64,000 nucleotides of DNA from Solicoccozyma terricola (taxonomy: Eukaryota; Basidiomycota; Tremellomycetes; Filobasidiales; Piskurozymaceae). The stretch is from contig BCLD01000017.1 in the NCBI GenBank assembly GCA_001600875.1, positions 339,353-403,352 of the forward strand, in the 5' to 3' direction. Below the pieces are notes generated by a model that saw nothing but the letters and a program-made list of their open reading frames with translations, did not search any database and was not told the DNA's origin. A program made the position numbers and the translations under genes. This document shows positions 56,119-64,000 of this stretch, piece after piece (the first letter of the stretch is position 1; every line of letters starts with the position of its first letter).

Positions 56119-59100
56119 AGAGCGCAAAAAACACCAGATGATCGCTCACTCAGAATCGGGTGGGTAGGCTATGTCCCAGTGGCCACAGCTGCGCGCACGC
56201 ATCATCTTTGCAAAAGGATATTGTATGGCATATTTGGCCAACATAATCAGACGCATACATACGCACATGACATCTATCTATTTTCATTCTTTATTTCGTC
56301 AGAATCATGATCCTCCTGGCACATCGGAAACACCACACGATGGTGCCTTACGTCGCAAGCTACTAATAAGTTTCTACTGCTCCGAATGCACCTGATGAAT
56401 TCATCTTTGCATCTCGAATAGGAAGTGATCCGGAGAGTGACTATTCTCATTTCAGAGGGTTGCTTGTCTGTTGCTTTCTGAGTGTATTCTCTGCGTCTGA
56501 TCCGGGACCCAACATCATGGGTGCAGATGTCAGATGGAGTCCTTACCTTCGCTGTGTCTGACATCCAGCTGGTCTCAACACCCAATACATCGGTATATGC
56601 ACATATATATTATTGCAGCAGGAAAGGTGCTCGTGGTAAGTGATCTAGGACACGCCGATGAAAGCACAGTCTGTCGAGCGAGGTCGTTTTGATTTTCTCT
56701 TGCGAATAGCTTGAACACCCTTGATCAGCTTCCCCGTATCCCCGTATCCACGCTCGAAAGCAGCAAAGCTCTTTACAAACCCAAAGTGGCATGGCTGCGG
56801 TTCCGAACCGGGGTCAGCCTAAGTCTTTGACGTTCCTGGTAAGCTCCCGCCACCCGCGGCCTAAGCATTTCCCTGGGCTGACAAATAATTCATCTACTAG
56901 TCGCTTGTACTTGGTGGTTGGGTATGCAGAGGCCCAGTAAGTAGGCGAAAGCGAAGAATAGGTGTGTCGAGGACGAAGCAGTGACTGCCAAGCATTCAAC
57001 GGACTTGTTTTAATCTTCGAGCGCTCTTTGGCCTGGCGATCACCACCTGATAGATACGGTTATTGCCAAGCACGGCAGATGGATGGGTAGAATCGACTTT
57101 GACGTCTTCTACTACTGATCTATTGCGTGCAAGAAAGACGTTCCGGAATCTAGGCCAAACGAGACACATATGCATCTTCGTCGTAAGAAGATTCGAACGG
57201 TCATTAAACACTAGATCAACATAGCCCGAAGTCTCCATCTTTCTTAAGTGCAATTCTCTAATGCCCGACAGTCTGCAGCATTTGTTGAACTTCTCTCACA
57301 GATCAACGTTGGAATGTTCACTCCTTCGTTGAAACTATGCCATTCAATCTGAAAAGTCTTCTAAAAACTGCTATGAGGGTACGCGCTGCACTGCCCTTCA
57401 CTTGAGTTTCAGGATTCGTTAAGGGGTCTGCTACGTTAACAAGCTGAAAGTGATCCAACGTCAATAGTAAAAATTGACGCAAGATATCCCATTCTTCCGC
57501 TTCCATACATACATTCCTTCAGATTGAAGGGCACCATGGATATGCGAGACCCACTAGGACCTGAAACATATAGTCTTTGCAGTGGTCTTGAAAGCCAAAG
57601 ATGCGGCTTTGAAATGCCCCTGAGACAACAACGTGTTCTCAGCACAGAATACAACAGACACCGACTCAATGGCTATCACTTTGAAGGCAGTTTCTTGGAA
57701 CACACTGTGGTTTACAACTGCCGCTTGCACTTCTTGACGGGAACTGTGTACATGAACATGGAGCTTCATAGCGTGAATGAAAGCGAGAGGGAGGCGATCC
57801 ATTGGCATCTCTTCGTGACCAGCTCGACCGCGACTGAATTAGGCAATACTTGCAGGGTCTCATCCAGCTTGCCAGTCTCGTCTTTTGTGTCACTTGTAAA
57901 TGTGATGCTCATCTCTGCAAAGACGGCGCTTGAATCCCTTTCTTTTTGACTCGAGTCCCCAGTACCGATCTTTCTATGGGAGATGGAGTCCAAGCACAGG
58001 CATACATATTTTCCATTGGCAACATTCGTAAGGCATATTCAGTTACATTGCACTAAAACAAGAGATGGGCGTCAGTTTACAAAGTAGTGACAGGCTTCTC
58101 CAATGACCCTACCCCGACTAATGTATTTTGCATTACCTTTGGTCTTCTCAGCCGCAAAAATTGTACTTGCGGTGAGTGTTATGGTTTAACCTGCTTGGGT
58201 GTGCGTGTTGTGCTCTAAAATCCGCAAAAAATCTGTCTTTCATTACATCACCCAATACCTTTTGCCCAAAATGCAACAACTGCGCGACACCAGAATGCTG
58301 GAAAGTAAATCGTGACGAGTCGACTTCATCTGAAAGGGTCAAATGGGAGGCATCAGGCTCCCAGGTATTGCTTCGCAGCACACAGAATGGAATGGCTTCC
58401 TCAATGTTAAACGAGCGCCGTTCTACGCGGTAATTTATTTTGCCTGCGGAATGCAGGAAGTTCATAATTGTACAGATGTGTCTAGCATGTGAGAGTTTCA
58501 ATCCAAGAATGAGGTGAGTGATAATCGGTGTCTCTGCTTGACTTAGCAGCAGACAATTCCGAAACCGGCGAACCTCATTCCCTTCGAGAATTTCTCATAG
58601 GCTCCGGCTGATAAGCTGCGATTTTTTGTGCCTCATGTTACCAGCCTCCTTCGCGGCTTCCACAGGGCAGCACGAGGAATATTAGATGCATCTGTTACGC
58701 AACTGCAAGGACAGTAGCTGTCTCAGCTGAGCTTCGGCGATGGTGGCAAGGCCGCTTGGGTGTATTGATAGGTATGGCTTTCAAATGTGGTCTGTCGTCG
58801 GAGTCTTGCCAAGTGGCACGTTTTGTATTACATGACCAGATGGAGGAGCAGGTAGTAGTGACTCATTGTAGGTGAAAATAAAATAAAATCGAAATCTGTT
58901 TATGAGGGCAAGCAAGGGCGTCGAACAACGTCGGTGAAAGGAGCAGGGAATAGGATGTATGATATTTAATTCACCATTTAAGAGCAGTGTCGCTTGTTTC
59001 AATTCAGAGGAACTGAGACCCAGCTTTTACGGTGAATGCATAGTTGTTGTAAGGATGGTGTAGATCTAGTCGTCCTAGACAGTGGAAACAGATGTCCCCG

Positions 59101-61111
59101 GTTGTTGCTACAACCGGAGGGTAGCTCCATGATAATAGCTCTCCGCTTTGGTAAACAAGTTCAAAGAAATCATGGTTGCAAGCTACACGTTCGATATAGA
59201 GAACATACAAGTCAGCAGGTATAAGCCTGCGAATCCTGGCTGACCCTATGTGTAAACAAACACTCTGAACGCGGGAGGGAGTTCCGTAGGATATGCCTGT
59301 AAGACGTTGGTGGAATGTAAACCTTTCGAGGATGTCGAGGAGACAGCTGATATCCATCAGCGACTGATAACCGCGCCAATGAAAACCCTAAAAATGCTGT
59401 ACGTATGAATGGCGTTAATGAAACGACCGGGCCTTCATGGATGAGTTTTGAGATACGGGTGTGCAAGCACACAAGAAGTGCTTTTAGAGGAATTGTGGAA
59501 TGGATGTTGATGAGGCTTGGTCCAGTTGCCAACTTACTGAGTTGCAGCAAGGAATTACTTGACCAAGGTGAAGGAAGGGCTAGGTGGATGAGAAGTCAGT
59601 GAAGGCTGAGCTGGATTGGCTATTAACTTATGATATCTTTTGGATCGTATCTTTTTATGTGTTCTGGGAAAAGTATCGAGTCATCCGAGTTGTTTGAGTT
59701 GTTTGAGATGTTTGAGTTTGTTACGACCAAGCTTTGATGGAGGATGCCAGGAGCTTGGGTGTATGGGCACACAAGGATGGTCAGTTGATAATTGCAGAAT
59801 TGGACTTAAAAGCTATCTTGCCAAATGTCCTAGTTGCAGGAAGGGACACCTGACCAGAGAGAAGAGCTAATGTGGACTTGAAGGTGACTAAGTGTTGAGA
59901 GGGTGTAAACAATGATATATATTGGTGAAGAGAAAGAGAGAGAACATGAAAAGGACAGAGAATATGCCAGGATAAACAATGCTTTACCTCGAGAGCAGTG
60001 ACAAGAGAAATAGACTACTCTTGGAGAGAAGCAAGACATAACAAACCTTCAACTCCGTCAGAGGTGGAAGCCTATTGTTCTTTGGGTTGTAAAGGTGGAG
60101 CTTGAGCTGTATTAAATAGTAATAGAACTGCATAGGACCGAGGAGGTGGAGGTCCATCATTATAAAGTGGGAGGGCCAGTCATAGTAGGTTCATATCATG
60201 CCAACGGGGACAGGGCTGTCCTTATTGTCCCTCCAACAGTTCGGCAAGCTATAGCGCGCCATGAGGACGTTGCATCGACAGGATCAGAATAATAGAGGAG
60301 AAAGTGCGGTAATTTTGCCTCTATAACCCAAGGAAGTTCGAAGTTTATGCGTGCGTAAGCGAAAGGAGAAGTATCACACCAGTCTTCATTAGATGGGATT
60401 CATGGAGCAACGCCCCGCCCCATTTTTGCAGAGTTTCGTTGTGGCGGGAACTTGAGCCCAAAGATGGGATGTCGCACTGACTGCTTCTGAATCTCTTGTA
60501 TGTATCGCTTTTATTGCACGACCCACCTGCCTGTCGTTTGCTACACGACATTAGCTTCATGTGTAAACTGTCATGTTCCTCTCTGGTAGCGTCTTTAACA
60601 GATCCCCACAGGTGATTGTGCGAAAACGACGATGATGAGTGACTGGCAGCAATCGCATTGCTGGGTTGCTGCTGTTTAGGCACTTGCGTCTCGCTCGCAA
60701 GATCGCGGAGCGATCCTGTGCAACAGCAGACACATCGTTGCAAAGACGAGTGACGTCGGGGTTTGATCTGCTATCAAGTTAAACCATCCAAAAGGCATTA
60801 TGTGCTCAGCTCAGGGAGAATAATCGAATGGGAATCACATTCAATGAATATCCGACTTCTAGAGGGAAACGGAACGTGAAGAAATACTATATAGTGAAAT
60901 GGGGTGAGTCGTAGATAGGTAACACACATAAAAGCTGCTCTCTTTCGAGTAGGTCATTCGACGATACCTCTTTATCGTATCCTCGGTCGGACGTGGTCCT
61001 CCCACCAGCCACTACATCTTCGCAAACCAGTGCCTCGCCATTCTGTCGCCCTCGCCCTGCCTCCGGACCTGATCGTCAGACAGACCATTTTTTGAGACTT
61101 TTTTCTCACAC
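56119..61111. other. 5-kb stretch without recognisable gene
   Basis: The sequence looks more AT-rich than the flanks. It has only short, unrelated open frames on both strands; the longest are 57524-57949 (plus, 141 residues), 58148-58501 and 59004-59357 (minus, 117 each). None shows a domain I can support. A weak BTB-like resemblance (DLVFNDRSNLL ... RFRNVF) occurs on the minus strand at 56996-57253. A TGTTGAG...CATAACA segment at 59894-60042 could be a solo LTR, but has no target duplication. It may be a decayed transposon or gene cluster. Confidence 0.5.
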
Positions 61112-62405
61112 CTAGGCATCCTCGCTTCCATCTTCCAACGCCGCGCCTACCCTTCGTTGTTTCTCGCTCTCCAACTGATTATACAGCAGGAAGAGTGCCT
61201 TTTCATTTGACTCTGGAGTGCCGACGATGGTGAACATGCGCTCTCCCGTTTCATCATGAGGAGCCTTGGCGATGGAGATTCTGCTGCCGGACAGCCGACG
61301 AATTTCGGTGATCTTGGCTCCACCTCGGCCACTGAATGAGAAAATGAGCATTTCGCGTAAGTTGCTAATTTATCAAACAGCCATGAGCTGTCTACTCACA
61401 TGATACAGCCGACCATGTCACTAGGAATAGAGATGGATTGCGAACGGAGATTCGGGTCCTGAGGGGTATCGCTCGTTCGTCTGGGCAGTCCGTCACCGCC
61501 AGGCATTCCAGATCGACTGGGTCTCCTGTCTCCTGGCACGAATGGTGCTCCAGCGCTGGTCCTTCTGATGCCACCGGTGCTTCCCGTTACGGTCTGAGCT
61601 CCCTGACCTCCGGCGAGCACACCAGCATCGCCAGCAGCTCCCGGATGGTATTGGACGGTGCCAGTCCCCCTTTCCCAATCTTCCAACAAGCATTTACCGA
61701 TTTCGAGTATCGCGGTCTTGATGGCCTCGACCGCTCCCTGGATTTCGACGACACGCTCGGTGGACTGTGGTAGCATCTCCTTGGATGCGACCATACGAGC
61801 ACCAGATGCATCCTGAATCTGCTTGATCTTGAGGCCTTGCTTGCCAATGATGGATCCCATGAGGTTGTGAGAGATAAGAAGGCGGACCGAGGTGAAGGTG
61901 TTGTTGGGTAGAGGGTAGTTGGGGTCGTGAAGCGGGGTGGTGAGGAGTAGTCGAGCGACTTCAGCGTAGGCCTGGAAAATGGGGAAGGCGTGGTCAGCGG
62001 ATTGATTCGGCTTGTCTGGAAATCTGATACGCACGGCAGCAACATTCTCGAGGGAGCCGGTGACGGTCAAGACACGATCCTGAACGCCTTGAACGACCTT
62101 AGAGACACCGGCCTTGACTTCAGATTTCTGGCGGATTTCGGCGACGGTTGAGCCACCCTTCCCTGGTGATGGCGGAGAAGTGGGGAATCACGATGTCAGC
62201 ATGAAAATATTATTCATCGAGTGTGGTGAATGAGATGTACCAATGATAATTCCAGCTTCTTTAGTGCTGACAAGCGACCTGAGGGTCAAAGTACCCTTAC
62301 CATCTTCGCCGCCGGCACCGCTGTCCATCACCACATCGTGAGGAGAACCAGCTTGGTCTAAAGTAGAGTGGGGAGTGTGAGGGAAGTGGTCGGGGGAGGG
62401 GCCGA

Positions 62406-62451
<46 letters not shown>

Positions 62452-62519
62452 CCCGAAATGTTAGATGAAGCGCAGGTTGTAAAGGACAATGCCCCTGCAG
62501 ATGACCCACCTGAAGACAT
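61112..62519 (-). CDS. Triple KH-domain RNA-binding protein (Pbp2/Hek2/Rnc1 type)
   Basis: Five exons on the minus strand (62510-62519, 62241-62357, 62035-62162, 61400-61971, 61112-61331) give 348 residues. Three KH domains are visible, each with its GxxG loop. KH1 has TLRSLVSTKEAGIIIGKGGS (loop GKGG). KH2 has VRLLISHNLMGSIIGKQGLK (loop GKQG). KH3 has ISIPSDMVGCIIGRGGAKIT (loop GRGG). A Gly/Ser/Arg linker separates KH2 and KH3. The arrangement matches PCBP-like fungal proteins (yeast Pbp2 and Hek2, fission-yeast Rnc1) that bind C/U-rich mRNA elements and control stability or localisation. The first exon is 10 nt (ATG plus seven bases). Intron 1 contains a GA microsatellite. Confidence 0.94.
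62408..62449 (+). repeat. GA microsatellite in KH-gene intron 1
   Basis: About 20 GA units lie within the first intron of the KH-protein gene; on that gene's sense strand it is a TC tract. Confidence 0.92.
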
Positions 62520-62586
62520 GTCGAGGTATGCAGAATCACGAAGAAGCAGGGAGAAAGGGGGGGGGGGAGAGCCGAGTAGACTGGGT

Positions 62587-62623
<37 letters not shown>

Positions 62624-62640
62624 GTTGCGGTGGAGAGGTG

Positions 62641-62678
<38 letters not shown>

Positions 62679-62972
62679 NNNNNNNNNNNNNNNNNNNNNN
62701 NNNNNNNNNNNNNNNNNNNNNNNNNNNNNNNNNNNNNNNNNNNCGTGTATAGTAGCTAGTCCTTATCAATCACTGCACTTGAGGGACTCCCTCTCTGTAA
62801 TGACGTGTACAATAATCAGCCCTTATCAATATCGACCCTACTTCGGGCTGCCTTCCGCAATGACGTGTACACTCCCCAAGGTAATCGCCCAGGTCCAGTT
62901 CAATATCCACCAACCTCGATATGCCGGCCATCCATCCCTCGCACTTCCCAATCCCACCCACAGTGCATTCTG
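62520..62972. other. Divergent upstream region with G tracts and assembly gap
   Basis: Two G-homopolymers (62587-62622, 62643-62678) lead into 65 Ns (62679-62743). After the gap, a 35-40-bp motif with GTGTAYA and CCTTATCAAT is imperfectly repeated (62744-62840). Any open frame across the gap is meaningless. Confidence 0.85.
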
Positions 62973-64000
62973 ATGCGCAGTAGAGGTGGTGTTGGCATCG
63001 GCTCTGGAACGTCGCAAGGACGCACGCCGCAGATCAAGGCGTCATCGCCAAAGTACAGAGACCTCAACGGCACCCGCTCTCCCCCTCCTCCAGTCAAGGG
63101 ACCGTCCAAATCGAATGGTGAGTGACAATCAACATCATCGCAGGGACAATCCTGTCCGAGCGGCACTACTGATGATGCTTGACCATGCTGCTGTCATATC
63201 TAGCGCAGCGACTCTGTCGAAATGTCTTGATATATGGGTATGCCGCTGACTGACAAGTTGTCAAATTACCCGCGCTCTAACTTACCTTACCCTACTAATC
63301 CTAGATCTTGTCGATTCGAGGATAAAGGCGTGAGTCGGAGGATAGATGCGAAATATGCTCATCATCCTTCTCACACACTATCATCTCCTCCCGGATTCAC
63401 AGTGCATATACTCTCATTCTCCAGTAGGTCGCCGACGCCGAGCTGTACACACTAATCATCTCAAGCCAGCTCATTGCGAGACTTCCATTCCCGTTGACTA
63501 GCCAGCACAGCCCACGACTATCGATATGCAAGCAATTTCGAGTGCAAAACAGGCCGAGTGAGCTGAAATTGGCTCCGCCGTCCTATAATGACCGGCACAG
63601 ACACTAGACAATCCTACCACTCTTACAGATCGGCGGCTTTAGCACGCCCTTCGATTCCCGCTGCGTCTTCATCCTTCTCAACAGAGCATCTCGCAGCCCC
63701 CGCCTTCGTCCCGCGGTCAATGTGAGTCCTCTCCATACCTACCGCTGCACAGGGATGATTGAACAAGACCCGCATATTGCAGTCCAACACCCGTTCCTGC
63801 TCAAAACGAGGAGAATGCGCAGAACTCCATCGACTCAACCTACCTCGACCAAGCTAATGTGACTTACACCCAAAATACGTCGGAAGAAACGCATTTAACA
63901 AGCCGATTTTCTCAGGTTGACCGCATCTCAAATTCAGTCGATCCTTCGATACTTCCAGCGGCCGAGACTAGGACGGTAAGCATGGCCTGTTAGATGCAGG
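62973..64000 (+). CDS. PAN3: PAN2-PAN3 deadenylase regulatory subunit Pan3, 5' part
   Basis: Seven exons reach the right edge of this segment: 62973-63117, 63204-63237, 63305-63329, 63403-63423, 63502-63557, 63629-63721, 63783-63975, then a GTAAGC donor. They encode about 189 residues; the pseudokinase and C-terminal domains lie beyond. The N-terminal CCCH zinc finger (AQRLCRNVLIYG, SCRFEDKG, CIYSHSP) matches Pan3's poly(A)-binding finger. A Pro/Ser-rich segment with APAFVPRSIPTPVP follows, as in Pan3 before the PAM2 region. Pan3 recruits Pan2 to poly(A)-binding-protein-coated mRNA for the first phase of deadenylation. The start ATG 62973 is the first convincing one; an earlier start in or before the gap is possible. 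Confidence 0.88.

Noticed and set aside
56996..57253. BTB/POZ-like fragment on the minus strand
   Set aside because: Only about 25 positions resemble a BTB core, no adjoining exon supports it, and chance is likely.
57524..57949. 141-residue frame on the plus strand
   Set aside because: No domain, atypical composition, and an overlapping antisense frame of similar size; no splice context supports it.
62368..62973. Frame running through the N gap and G tracts
   Set aside because: It crosses unknown bases and low-complexity DNA and overlaps the first exons of the KH gene on the other strand.
63320..63455. Read-through frame after EDKG in PAN3
   Set aside because: It lacks the third Cys of the zinc finger; splicing 63330-63402 restores C-x3-H exactly, so the read-through is intronic.

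Overview
This is a eukaryotic nuclear window, almost certainly from a basidiomycete fungus, and probably a yeast-like one. The evidence is gene density (22 intact or probable protein genes and one pseudogene in 64 kb), short and very frequent GT-AG introns (up to 13 exons per gene), several micro-exons of 9-21 nt, and fungal forms of CLU1, SIZ1, URK1, PAN3, SEC9 and the ADP/ATP carrier. The species is not identifiable from the sequence alone; a Tremellomycetes-like lineage is my best inference. There are no operons, CRISPR arrays or prokaryotic features.

Layout. 1-5.3 kb: a long low-complexity protein with a WetA-like C-terminal motif, and a hypothetical ORF ending at a 114-nt G tract. 5.6-12.9 kb: VPS60 (minus), CCT4 (plus), URK1 (minus). 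13.2-14.7 kb: a MITE-like element, then an internally deleted, frameshifted FMN-dehydrogenase pseudogene. 15.5-26.4 kb: CLU1, SIZ1 and an NGL2/CCR4-type nuclease in tandem. 26.5-29.9 kb: a GPP1-like phosphatase and the ADP/ATP carrier, both minus. 30.9-34.2 kb: a HIT-like protein and an MFS transporter. 35.1-38.3 kb: an unrecognised helical protein. 38.8-42.8 kb: MPP10 and SEC9, convergent. 43.0 kb: an intron-containing tRNA-Glu(CTC). 45.3-56.1 kb: a CUE-domain protein, SF3B1/HSH155, a J-protein and an STM1-like ribosome-associated protein. 56.1-61.1 kb: a 5-kb stretch without a recognisable gene. 61.1-64 kb: a triple-KH RNA-binding protein, a G-tract/N assembly gap, and the 5' part of PAN3, which runs off the right edge.

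The genes are a random housekeeping mix: ESCRT-III, chaperonin, pyrimidine salvage, SUMO, mRNA decay, splicing, rRNA processing and exocytosis. They do not form a pathway. Exon coordinates were assembled by hand from splice signals and reading phase. In nearly every gene the exon lengths sum to an integral number of codons, which is internal support for the models. Family names rest on remembered conserved motifs; no database search was run.

The most unusual signals are a hairpin-rich repeat array inside CCT4 intron 2, the MITE-like element, long C-homopolymers hugging splice sites, a shared pyrimidine 9-mer tandem repeat upstream of two genes, the WetA-like gene with a triplicated 29-residue unit, and the decayed FMN-dehydrogenase locus. 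I found no convincing new multi-gene system.
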